A DNA stretch of 51,780 nucleotides, taken from positions 1-51,780 of the forward strand of contig NZ_AGTS01000149.1 of assembly GCF_000238595.1 (NCBI RefSeq), written 5' to 3'. This document shows positions 24,180 to 32,849 of this stretch, piece by piece. The translations under genes and the position numbers were made by a program. Numbering within the stretch: the stretch's first letter is position 1; every line of letters starts with the position of its first letter. Under the pieces are notes generated by a model, which saw nothing but the letters and a program-made list of their open reading frames with translations, ran no database searches and had not been told where the DNA came from. This stretch comes from Acidovorax sp. NO-1 (GTDB lineage: Bacteria; Pseudomonadota; Gammaproteobacteria; Burkholderiales; Burkholderiaceae_C).

Positions 24180-24203
24180 GGGTAGGAAGAGCAGGTGCAG
24201 GTG

Positions 24204-24234
24204 GAAAACAAAACCCGCCCTGGGGGGCGGGCTT
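24204..24234 (-). terminator. Rho-independent terminator after pilU
   Basis: On the - strand AAGCCCGCCC (24234-24225) pairs with GGGCGGGTTT (24220-24211, one G-T pair), followed by TGTTTT. It lies about 40 bases after the pilU stop and separates the pil genes from the dehydrogenase. Confidence 0.85.
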
Positions 24235-24275
24235 CACGGGGTCCTGAAGGCGGAGAGGCGCAAGCCGGTTCAGGC

Positions 24276-25412
24276 TCAGACGATGGCGAAATGCTCCGTG
24301 CCGGACGCCAGATCGGGAGACTTGGCGCGCTGGCTGTTGAGCTTGATCTGCAGGCGCAAGTCATTGAGCGAGTCGGCGTTGCGCAACGCGTCTTCGTAGC
24401 TGATCACGTTGGCTTCGTACAGGTCGAACAGCGCCTGGTCAAACGTCTGCATGCCCAGGTTGCGGCTTTTTTTCATGATCTCCTTGATCTCGGAGACTTC
24501 GCCCTTGAAGATCAGATCGGAAATCAGCGGCGTATTGAGCATGATTTCCACCGCGGCCGCGCGGCCCTTGCCATCCTGCTTGGGGATCAGGCGCTGCGAC
24601 ACCATGGCGCGCAGGTTGAGCGACAGGTCCATCAGCAGCTGGGCGCGGCGCTCTTCGGGGAAGAAGTTGATGATCCGGTCCAGCGCCTGGTTGGCGCTGT
24701 TGGCGTGCAGCGTGGCAAGGCACAGGTGTCCGGTTTCGGCGAACGACACCGCATGCTCCATGGTTTCACGGTCGCGGATTTCGCCCATGAGGATCACGTC
24801 GGGCGCCTGGCGCAGCGTGTTCTTCAGGGCCGCTTCCCAGCTGTCGGTGTCCAGACCCACTTCGCGCTGCGTCACCACGCAGTTCTTGTGCGGGTGCACG
24901 AATTCCACCGGGTCTTCCACCGTGATGATGTGGCCGAAGGAGTTCTCGTTGCGCCAGTCGACCATGGCGGCCAGCGTGGTGGACTTGCCCGAGCCTGTGG
25001 CACCCACCAGGATGCACAGGCCGCGCTTGGTCATCGTCACTTCCTTGAGCACCTGCGGCACGCCCAGGCCATCGATGGTGGGCAGCGTGAGCGGAATCGT
25101 CCGCAGCACCATGCCCACCTTGCCCTGCTGGATGAAAGCGTTGACGCGAAACCGCCCGATGCCGGCGGGTGAAATGGCGAAGTTGCATTCCTTGGTGCGC
25201 TCAAAATCGGCCACCTGCTTGTCGCTCATGATGGCGCGTGCCAGGGTGAGCGTGTGCGTGGGCGTGAGCGGCTGGGGCGAGACCTTGGTCACTTTTCCAT
25301 CGACCTTGATCGCGGGCGGAAACTCTGCGGTGATGAACAGGGCGCTGCCATTGCGGCTCACCATCAGCTTGAGCAGGTCGTTGATGAATTTACTGGCCTG
25401 ATCGCGTTCCAT
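24276..25412 (-). CDS. pilU: Type IV pilus retraction ATPase PilU
   Basis: 378 residues. Hexameric secretion ATPase of the PilT/VirB11 family, acting at the inner-membrane base of type IV pili. Walker A is GATGSGKS at 137-144, the Asp box IITVEDPVEFVHPHKN follows, Walker B is ILMGEIRDRETM, and the His box is GHLCLATLHANS. Length and the long C-terminal tail (RAKSPDLASGTEHFAIV) mark PilU rather than PilT; PilU is an accessory motor that works with PilT. It is third in the pilT - cNMP protein - pilU order. Confidence 0.95.
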   Translation of the reverse strand: MERDQASKFINDLLKLMVSRNGSALFITAEFPPAIKVDGKVTKVSPQPLTPTHTLTLARAIMSDKQVADFERTKECNFAISPAGIGRFRVNAFIQQGKVGMVLRTIPLTLPTIDGLGVPQVLKEVTMTKRGLCILVGATGSGKSTTLAAMVDWRNENSFGHIITVEDPVEFVHPHKNCVVTQREVGLDTDSWEAALKNTLRQAPDVILMGEIRDRETMEHAVSFAETGHLCLATLHANSANQALDRIINFFPEERRAQLLMDLSLNLRAMVSQRLIPKQDGKGRAAAVEIMLNTPLISDLIFKGEVSEIKEIMKKSRNLGMQTFDQALFDLYEANVISYEDALRNADSLNDLRLQIKLNSQRAKSPDLASGTEHFAIV

Positions 25413-25476
25413 CAGATGTTCTCCCCGGGCTGTTCGTCCGCTGTGCGTTCGTTGGTATTGTGTCGGCGCATCGCCA

Positions 25477-26112
25477 TCACTTCTGGTTGTCGCTCAGGCG
25501 GGCACTTACCACCCGCAGGCGCAGCGAGAGCTTGCGGGCCAGCAGTGCAATCAGGCTGGCAGCCAGTTGCGGATCCTTGGTCATCATGTCGTCCATGGCC
25601 TCAGCGCTGAGCACGGCGATCTCACAATCGGTGAGCGTGGTACAGGCGGAAAACCGGATGCCACTGTCCAGCAGCGACATCTCGCCCAGGATATCGCCGG
25701 GGCGCGTCTCGGCCAGTCGCAATTGCTCGCCCCAGGGCTGCACGCGGTCCACGGCGATGGTGCCGGTCAGCAGCACCACCATGAAATTGCCATATTCGTC
25801 CTGGCGGATCACGTCGCGGTTGGACGGTACGGCCGCAAACTCGAAAAAGCGCTCCATGCGCTCCACAGCGTCCTTGTCCAGGTGCGCCATGTACTTGTCT
25901 TTGGCCCACAGGCCCTGCAGCAGCTTGCCGCCCCGGCTGGTGGGCAGGCGCTTGGCGCCCACTTCCACAGCGCGGGCCTCCCAGGGGACCAGCATGGATT
26001 CGTCTACGCCCTGGCCCGCAAACGCGGTGGAGAACAGCACGGAATCCGTGTGGTCTTCCGCAGGCTTGCCGCCCCGGCTTTTCATTTTCAGAAGGCTCAG
26101 AATGCCTTTCAT
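25477..26112 (-). CDS. Cyclic nucleotide-binding domain protein between pilT and pilU
   Basis: About 211 residues. An N-terminal stretch of about 80 residues without a known domain precedes one CNMP-binding (CAP_ED) domain at about 85-190, with a phosphate-binding cassette like GDILGEMSLLDSGIRFSACT and the key Arg present. No helix-turn-helix follows, so it is not a CRP-type transcription factor. Start ATG 26112 has GGAG at a good distance; an ATG at 26139 lacks one. Between the two pilus retraction motors it may link a nucleotide signal to twitching motility; that is inference from position. Confidence 0.85.
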   Translation of the reverse strand: MKGILSLLKMKSRGGKPAEDHTDSVLFSTAFAGQGVDESMLVPWEARAVEVGAKRLPTSRGGKLLQGLWAKDKYMAHLDKDAVERMERFFEFAAVPSNRDVIRQDEYGNFMVVLLTGTIAVDRVQPWGEQLRLAETRPGDILGEMSLLDSGIRFSACTTLTDCEIAVLSAEAMDDMMTKDPQLAASLIALLARKLSLRLRVVSARLSDNQK

Positions 26113-26170
26113 ACAGTGCTCCGGTGTGCGGCGGTTCATGGCGCCGCGGGATTCAGGGTGGGGGCGCAGA

Positions 26171-27214
26171 TCAGCCGGGGAAGTTCTCGGGGATCTTGGC
26201 CTTGCTGCGGGCTTCGGCCGGGCTGATGATGTTGCGGCGCACCAGGTCGGTCAGGTTCTGGTCCAGCGTCTGCATGCCCACGCTGTTGCTGGTCTGGATG
26301 GTGGAGTACATCTGCGCCACCTTGGCCTCGCGGATCAGGTTGCGGATGGCGCTGGTGCCCAGCATGATCTCGTGCGCCGCCACGCGGCCCGAGCCGTCCT
26401 TGGTCTTGCACAGCGTCTGCGAGATGACTGCCTGCAGCGATTCGGACAACATCGCGCGAACCATTTCCTTTTCTTCGGCCGGGAACACGTCGATGATCCG
26501 GTCAATCGTCTTGGCGGCACTCGATGTGTGCAGCGTGCCAAACACCAGGTGGCCCGTTTCCGCAGCCGTCATGGCCAGGCGGATGGTTTCCAGGTCGCGC
26601 ATTTCACCCACCAGGATGGCGTCCGGGTCTTCACGCAGTGCCGACTTGAGCGCCGCCGCGAACGACAGCGTCATGGGGCCGACTTCGCGCTGGTTGATCA
26701 GGCACTTTTTGGACTCGTGCACGAACTCGATCGGGTCTTCCACTGTGAGGATGTGGCCGTATTCGGTTTCATTGAGGTAATTCACCATGGCCGCCAGCGT
26801 GGTGGACTTGCCCGAGCCCGTGGGCCCGGTCACCAGCACCAGGCCGCGCGGCTTGAGGGCCAGGTCGCCGAAGATCTTGGGAGCATTGAGCTGCTCCAGC
26901 GTCAGGATCTTGCTGGGAATCGTCCGGAACACGGCGGCCGCGCCGCGGTTCTGGTTGAAAGCGTTGACCCGGAAACGGGCCAGGCCTTCGATTTCAAACG
27001 AGAAGTCGACTTCGAGAAACTCTTCATACGTCTTGCGCTGCGAGTCGCTCATGATGTCGTACACCATGCCGTGGACCGTCTTGTGGTCCAGCGCATCGAC
27101 GTTGATGCGCCGCACATCGCCGTGGACCCGGATCATGGGCGGCAGGCCCGCGGACAGGTGAAGATCGGAAGCCTTGTTCTTGACGCTGAACGCGAGCAGT
27201 TGGGTAATGTCCAC
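26171..27214 (-). CDS. pilT: Type IV pilus retraction ATPase PilT
   Basis: 347 residues, the normal PilT size. It starts MDITQLLAFSVKNKASDLHL, a typical PilT N-terminus. Walker A is GPTGSGKS at 130-137, Asp box ILTVEDPIEFVHESKK, Walker B ILVGEMRDLETIRLA and His box GHLVFGTLHTSSA are intact. The C-terminal AIRNLIREAKVAQMYS holds the AIRNLIRE motif needed for retraction. It powers pilus disassembly and twitching. It is first in the pilT-cNMP-pilU set and divergent from yggS with only 37 bases between the starts, an order common in Proteobacteria. Confidence 0.97.
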   Translation of the reverse strand: MDITQLLAFSVKNKASDLHLSAGLPPMIRVHGDVRRINVDALDHKTVHGMVYDIMSDSQRKTYEEFLEVDFSFEIEGLARFRVNAFNQNRGAAAVFRTIPSKILTLEQLNAPKIFGDLALKPRGLVLVTGPTGSGKSTTLAAMVNYLNETEYGHILTVEDPIEFVHESKKCLINQREVGPMTLSFAAALKSALREDPDAILVGEMRDLETIRLAMTAAETGHLVFGTLHTSSAAKTIDRIIDVFPAEEKEMVRAMLSESLQAVISQTLCKTKDGSGRVAAHEIMLGTSAIRNLIREAKVAQMYSTIQTSNSVGMQTLDQNLTDLVRRNIISPAEARSKAKIPENFPG

Positions 27215-27251
27215 GGAGTCCCTCTATCGTTTGATACGCTTGCCAAACATT

Positions 27252-27971
27252 ATGACCACGATTGCTAACAACCTCCAACAGGTTCTGGGCAGGATCGCGC
27301 AGGCATGCCGGGCTGCCGGCCGCGATCCGGCCAGCGTTTCCTTGCTGGCGGTTTCCAAGACCTTTGGCGCACCGGCGGTGCTGGAGGCGGCAGCCGCCGG
27401 CCAGCGCGACTTTGGTGAAAACTACATCCAGGAGGGTGTGGACAAGATTGCCGCCGTGCGCGCTGCCCTGCCTGGTGTGGCGCTGCAATGGCACTGCATT
27501 GGCCCCATCCAGAGCAACAAGACCCGCCTGGTGGCCGAGCACTTTGACTGGGTGCACACGGTGGACCGGCTCAAGATCGCCGAGCGCCTGTCGGCCCAGC
27601 GGCCCGACCACCTGCCGCCGCTGCAGATAGGTATCCAGGTCAACATCGACGGCGGGCCCACCAAGTCGGGCGTGGCCCCGCGCGATGCGCTGGACCTGGC
27701 ACGCGCTGTCGCAAAACTGCCACGGCTTGCCGTGCGGGGGATCATGTGCATTCCGGACCATGCTCCTGAATTTGAAGCGCAACTCGCAATCCACATCAGC
27801 GCCAGAGCGCTTTTTGATCAGATTGCTGGGCTCCGGGAGCCAGGCCTTGCGCAGTTCGACACCCTGTCCCTGGGCATGACCGCCGATCTGGAGGCAGCCA
27901 TCCAGGCCGGCAGCACGCTGGTGCGTGTGGGCACTGGTGTGTTTGGTGGACGGGCCTCCCCCGCCGCTTGA
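27252..27971 (+). CDS. yggS: PLP homeostasis protein YggS/YBL036C family
   Basis: 239 residues. Alanine-racemase-like TIM-barrel protein that binds pyridoxal phosphate through K36 (LLAVSKTFGAP) and buffers free PLP. FGENYIQEGVDK, WHCIGPIQSNKTR and GMTADLEAAI are the family landmarks. I chose ATG 27252 over an upstream in-frame start at 27174, which would overlap pilT. Residues about 174-192, where homologues have a variable loop after the conserved G-I-M-C-I-P strand, are encoded by a degenerate repeat copy (27768-27832). Confidence 0.94.
   Translation: MTTIANNLQQVLGRIAQACRAAGRDPASVSLLAVSKTFGAPAVLEAAAAGQRDFGENYIQEGVDKIAAVRAALPGVALQWHCIGPIQSNKTRLVAEHFDWVHTVDRLKIAERLSAQRPDHLPPLQIGIQVNIDGGPTKSGVAPRDALDLARAVAKLPRLAVRGIMCIPDHAPEFEAQLAIHISARALFDQIAGLREPGLAQFDTLSLGMTADLEAAIQAGSTLVRVGTGVFGGRASPAA
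27768..27832 (+). repeat. Degenerate palindromic repeat copy inside yggS
   Basis: It keeps the 5' TGCTCCTGAATTTGAAGC-like end, an AGCGCC arm and a GCGCTTTTTGATC tail, but the inner palindrome is worn. It is read in sense. Its 18-codon register, starting with the GCT at 27770, matches the copies in the carboxylase and dehydrogenase genes at A1, A6, A9, S13 and A14. Taken alone this would be a weak call; the shared register is what supports it. Confidence 0.5.
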
Positions 27972-27977
27972 GCGGGT

Positions 27978-29048
<1,071 letters not shown>

Positions 29049-29180
29049 GGGCAGGGCGATGAGATGGACGAAAGGAGTTCTATCCTAGCGGGCGCCGTAC
29101 CCCGTCGCAGCCACAGGGGCATGCACAACACCGCCTCGGACGCTTTAGAAGCGGCGTTTCCCCGCATGCGGGAGTCGAGG

Positions 29181-30158
29181 TCAGTCGAGCGTGATGCCCA
29201 GGTCGCGCATCAGAGGGTGCCAGCGCGACACCTCGGCGGCGATCATCTGCGTGAACTCCTGAGGTGTATTGCCCACCGGCTCGATCCCTACTTCGCGGTA
29301 TTTGGCACTGGTCTGTGGCGACAGCAGGGCCTGGGCGATGGATTTCTGCAGTGCCTGTACCGTGGCATCCGGTGTCGAGGCGTGCACGGCCACGCCGACC
29401 AGGGCTGTGGCTTCCACACCCTTGAGGCCCAGCTCCTCGAACGTGGGCACGTCCGGCAGGCGGGGGTGACGCCGGCTGTCGGCCACGGCGAGCGCGCGCA
29501 GCTTGCCCGACTGCAGAAAACCGCCTGCGGCCGCGTAGTCGCTCATCACCGCCGGGATCTGGCCGCCTGCCAGGTCGCCCAGGGCGGGCGATGAGCCCTT
29601 GTACGGGATATGCGTCATCTTCAGCTGGGCGTGGTGCATCAGCATCTCCATCGCCATGTGCTGCGGCGTGCCCGCGCCGGCCGAGCCAAAGTTCTGCGCA
29701 CCGGGATTGCGGCGTGCCTTCTCGATGAAATCCTTCGCATCCTTGGCATCGGAGCCGGGGCCGACGACCAGGATCATGGGCGCACGCGCGAGCAGGGTGA
29801 CCAGCTTGAGGTCCTTGGCGGGCGAATACCCGAGCTTGCGGTACAGCACCGGGTTGAAGACCAGTGTGCCGTTGTCGACGTTGATCAGCGTGTGCCCGTC
29901 TACCGGACTGCGCAGCAGGTCGGCCACGGCAATGGCGCCGTTGCCGCCGGGCTTGTTGTCCACCATTACGCTCTGGCCCACGGCCGTCGACATGGGCTGG
30001 CCCACCACGCGCGCCATGAAGTCGGAGCCCCCGCCGGCCGGGTACGGCACGATCCAGCGCAGCGCCTTGCTGGGGAAGGGCGCCGAGGCAAACACCGAGG
30101 GGCTCAGGCCAAGGGAGGCGGCGCCGAGCATCGCCAGAGTGGAACGTCGTGAAAGCAT
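29181..30158 (-). CDS. Tripartite tricarboxylate transporter (Bug) substrate-binding protein
   Basis: 325 residues. The signal sequence has a twin arginine (MLSRRSTLAMLGAASLG), with cleavage probably after VFA. The Bug-family fold shows IVPYPAGGGSDFMARVV, NKPGGNGAIAVADLLRSPVDG and PHMAMEMLMHHA-like segments (FGSAGAGTPQHMAMEM). Bug proteins bind small carboxylates in the periplasm and are greatly expanded in Comamonadaceae. No TctA/TctB membrane genes are adjacent, as is common for orphan Bug proteins. ATG 30158 has AGGAG on this strand. It follows the TetR gene in the same direction, so control by that regulator is possible. Confidence 0.92.
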   Translation of the reverse strand: MLSRRSTLAMLGAASLGLSPSVFASAPFPSKALRWIVPYPAGGGSDFMARVVGQPMSTAVGQSVMVDNKPGGNGAIAVADLLRSPVDGHTLINVDNGTLVFNPVLYRKLGYSPAKDLKLVTLLARAPMILVVGPGSDAKDAKDFIEKARRNPGAQNFGSAGAGTPQHMAMEMLMHHAQLKMTHIPYKGSSPALGDLAGGQIPAVMSDYAAAGGFLQSGKLRALAVADSRRHPRLPDVPTFEELGLKGVEATALVGVAVHASTPDATVQALQKSIAQALLSPQTSAKYREVGIEPVGNTPQEFTQMIAAEVSRWHPLMRDLGITLD

Positions 30159-30222
30159 GGTGAAAAGTCTCCTGAAGTGCGTTGTGGTTGGAATGGAACG
30201 GGAATAACGTGTGCGTGGCAGG

Positions 30223-30870
30223 TCAGCGCGCGGGCTGGCGGCGGGTGCGCAGGCCCAGGACCCGATAGGCCAGCGCCGACAGTTCCTGCGCCACCTCGTC
30301 GGCGGAAAGGCGGCCGTCAGGCCGGTACCAGTTGTAGAGAAAGCCGGGCAGGCTGCAGGCCGCCAGCGCGGTGATCTTGGTGTCGTTGAAGACGAACATG
30401 CCGTCCTTCCGCCCAGCCTCCAGTAGGGCGCACAGCCGGTCATAGAAGTGGTTGGCCAGCTGCTTCTGCGCGGCCATGTACTCGGGGCGGTACACCTGGG
30501 GCTCGCGGTAGGGGAAGAACGCAGCGGGATGGTGCTCCAGCGTGGCGCGGATCAGGCGGTCGATGCCTTCGCATGCCTTGACGTGTGCGGGGCGATCGTC
30601 GTCCTCAGCAAAGTCCATGGCGGTGAAGCACGCCACGGTGGGCGCCCAGGACAGGGTCTCGAAGATCTCCTGCTTGTTGCGGAAGTAGTAATACACGAAG
30701 GGCTTGGTCACGCCCAGCTTCTGCACGATCTGTTCGATGGTGGTGTTGGCGTAACCCTGCGCGTCGAACAGCGCTTCGGCCGCGCGCAGGATGCGTTCGC
30801 GTTTCTCGTCCGATCCTGCGGTGGTGGCCTTTTGCCGGCCGCTGGCATTGACGGGGGGCTGGTGGCTCAT
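30223..30870 (-). CDS. TetR-family transcriptional regulator
   Basis: 215 residues. The N-terminal TetR HTH (about 22-70) contains RERILRAAEALFDAQGYANT and VTKPFVYYYFRNKQEIFE. The C-terminal ligand domain is variable. Divergent from an acyl-CoA ligase gene with a perfect palindrome (30898-30911) between them, so it probably represses both directions and senses an acyl-CoA or free acid of the neighbouring pathway. The ligand is inference. Confidence 0.92.
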   Translation of the reverse strand: MSHQPPVNASGRQKATTAGSDEKRERILRAAEALFDAQGYANTTIEQIVQKLGVTKPFVYYYFRNKQEIFETLSWAPTVACFTAMDFAEDDDRPAHVKACEGIDRLIRATLEHHPAAFFPYREPQVYRPEYMAAQKQLANHFYDRLCALLEAGRKDGMFVFNDTKITALAACSLPGFLYNWYRPDGRLSADEVAQELSALAYRVLGLRTRRQPAR

Positions 30871-30897
30871 CGGTGTCCTTTGTGCGACGTTATAGTT

Positions 30898-30911
30898 CTA
30901 CCCATGGGTAG
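30898..30911. promoter_or_regulatory. Palindromic operator between tetR and acyl-CoA ligase
   Basis: CTACCCATGGGTAG is a perfect 14-base palindrome. A further half-site-like GTTCTACC at 30916-30923 repeats 30895-30902 exactly 21 bases, two helical turns, away. A -10-like TATAAC for the regulator lies on the - strand at 30894-30889, so a bound repressor would cover the regulator's promoter. Confidence 0.7.
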
Positions 30912-31025
30912 CATTGTTCTACCAGCCGGTATATATTGGCAATACGCCGGCGGGTCAGAGGGCCTATCGAAAACCCTTGGTCGGCGCCCGGAAGCAGCGA
31001 ATACAGACACCTTGGAGACAACGCC

Positions 31026-32630
31026 ATGTCACTCAACCCATCCCCACTGCCGCTGCACGAACACTTGCGGCGCCACGCCCGCAACACCCCGGACGGCACG
31101 GCCTACCTCTGGTACGGCCAGCCCATCACCTGGGCCGAGCTCGACGCCGCGAGCGATGCATTTGCCGCGCGCCTGCAGTCGCTGGGGGTGCAGAAGGGCG
31201 AGCCCGTGGCCTTGTTCATGAACAACTGCCCGCAGTACGTGATGGCGCACTACGGCATCCAGAAAACCGGCGCCATCGTCTGCCCCTGCGGTCCGCTGAA
31301 CAAAGAGCACGAGCTGGAATACCAGCTCGCCGACCTGCAGGCGCGCGTCATCGTGGCTGCCGACGTGCTGCTGCCGGTGGTCGGCAAGGTGCGGGAAAAG
31401 ACGGCCCTCGCCCATGTGTTCGTGGTGCGCTATGGCGACCTGCTGCCCGATGCGCCCAGCATCGACGTGCCCGCCGAGTTGCTGGCGATGCGCGCTGCGG
31501 CAGCGCCCGTTCCGGCTGGCTGCGAGGACTTTCTGGCAACGGTGCGTGCCGGCGGCCAGCCCCAACCGGTGGCCCTGGCGATGGACGATGTGGCCTTGAT
31601 GACCTACACCTCGGGCACCACCGGCCTGCCCAAGGGCGCCATGCTGACCTACGAAAACGCGCGTTTCAAGACAGCGGCCGCAGTGAATAGCAACGACACG
31701 CGACAGGACGATGTGCTGCTGGCTGTGGCGCCGCTGTACCACATTGCCGGCATGCTGATGGGCGTGAACATCCCGGCCCTGACGGGAGCCGCTACCGTGC
31801 TGATGTACCGGTTCGACCCGCTGGGCGTGGCACAGGCGCTGGAGCGCCACCGCGTGAGCTGGTGGTACAGCATCGCGCCGATGAATGCCGCCCTCATGCA
31901 GTTGCCGGGCGCGTGTGACATGGACTGGAGCGCGCTGCGCATGAACCCGGTGACGAGCTTCGGCATCACCTTTACCGAACCGCTGGCGCAGCAGTGGAAC
32001 CGCTTTGCGCCCCACTGCATCGCGTTCGAGGCGGCCTATGGCCTGTCGGAAACGCACACCATGGACACCTGCATGCCCTACACCGCCATCCGATGGGGCA
32101 CCCAGGGCAAGCCCGTGCCGGGCAACACCCTGCGCATCATCGAACCCGACACCGGAGCTGAGCTGCCCGCAGGCGAAGTGGGCGAGATCACCATCCTCGG
32201 CCCCGGCAACTTCAAGGGCTACTGGAACAAGCCCGAAGCCACGGCGAAGACGCTGCGCAATGGCTGGGTGCACACCGGCGATATGGGCAAGATCGACGCG
32301 GATGGCTACCTCACCTTCATTGGCCGCACCAAGGAGATGATCAAGGTCTCGGGCTACAGCGTGTTCCCCGAAGAGGTCGAAACCCTGCTCATCAAGCACC
32401 CCGCCGTGGCCCAGGCCGCCGTGATCGGCGTGCCCGATGCCGAGAAGGGCGAGGTGGTGCGCGCCTTCATCGTGAATAAGCCGGGCCAGGAGGTAGAAGC
32501 CGCCGCGCTCGTGGCCTGGGCGCGCGAGAACATGGCGCCCTACAAGGCGCCGCGCGAGGTGCGCTTCATCGACGCGCTGCCCGCCACGGGCGCGGGCAAG
32601 GTGTTGCGCCGCCTGCTGAAGGACGAGTGA
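31026..32630 (+). CDS. Class I adenylate-forming acyl-CoA ligase
   Basis: 534 residues. Activates a carboxylic acid through an acyl-AMP and transfers it to CoA. The P-loop-like A3 motif starts at Y194 (YTSGTTGLPKGAMLTYEN), then YGLSETHTMDT, the A7/A8 region GWVHTGDMGKIDADGYL and GRTKEMIKVSGYSVFPEE, and the catalytic Lys 525 in GAGKVLRRLL. Substrate is not readable; medium- or long-chain or branched acids are possible. ATG 31026 has GGAG upstream; an in-frame start at 30936 would run through the operator region. Next to a single-chain acyl-CoA carboxylase, it could supply its substrate. Confidence 0.9.
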   Translation: MSLNPSPLPLHEHLRRHARNTPDGTAYLWYGQPITWAELDAASDAFAARLQSLGVQKGEPVALFMNNCPQYVMAHYGIQKTGAIVCPCGPLNKEHELEYQLADLQARVIVAADVLLPVVGKVREKTALAHVFVVRYGDLLPDAPSIDVPAELLAMRAAAAPVPAGCEDFLATVRAGGQPQPVALAMDDVALMTYTSGTTGLPKGAMLTYENARFKTAAAVNSNDTRQDDVLLAVAPLYHIAGMLMGVNIPALTGAATVLMYRFDPLGVAQALERHRVSWWYSIAPMNAALMQLPGACDMDWSALRMNPVTSFGITFTEPLAQQWNRFAPHCIAFEAAYGLSETHTMDTCMPYTAIRWGTQGKPVPGNTLRIIEPDTGAELPAGEVGEITILGPGNFKGYWNKPEATAKTLRNGWVHTGDMGKIDADGYLTFIGRTKEMIKVSGYSVFPEEVETLLIKHPAVAQAAVIGVPDAEKGEVVRAFIVNKPGQEVEAAALVAWARENMAPYKAPREVRFIDALPATGAGKVLRRLLKDE

Positions 32631-32750
32631 CACCCCCTGTGGCGCTGCGCGCCGTCCCCCCGCTCTCACAGCGCTGCGCTCTACGGGCAGGGGGACGCAG
32701 CCAGCGCGGCGGGGCGGCCCTTGCGCGGCTGCCCTGGCCTGGGCAGCGCC
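32631..32750 (+). repeat. GC-rich repeat immediately after the ligase stop codon
   Basis: About 120 bases. Its core GGGGGACGCAGCC, then GGGGCGGCCCTTGC (32690-32728), recurs in inverted orientation at 43706-43740, and the similarity extends over roughly 110 bases. In both places it begins directly after a stop codon on the same strand as the gene it follows. It has several self-complementary parts and could act as a 3' end structure. Confidence 0.7.
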
Positions 32751-32784
32751 TGTTTCACACGCAGCGCCTAGATCATTGAGATAT

Positions 32785-32848
32785 CAACGAAATCGGCATC
32801 CAGCGCTTATGTAGCAAGCGCCAGAAGCTATCAGAATAGAAGCAGAAC
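32785..32848 (-). repeat. Palindromic repeat copy abutting the carboxylase start
   Basis: On the - strand it reads TTCTATTCTGATAGCTTCTG, then GGCGCTTG and AAGCGC around a seven-base loop, then GGATGCCGATTTCG. It ends about two bases before the ATG of the carboxylase gene, so it forms that gene's whole translation initiation region. No good Shine-Dalgarno is visible there. Confidence 0.85.
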
Positions 32849-32849
32849 C

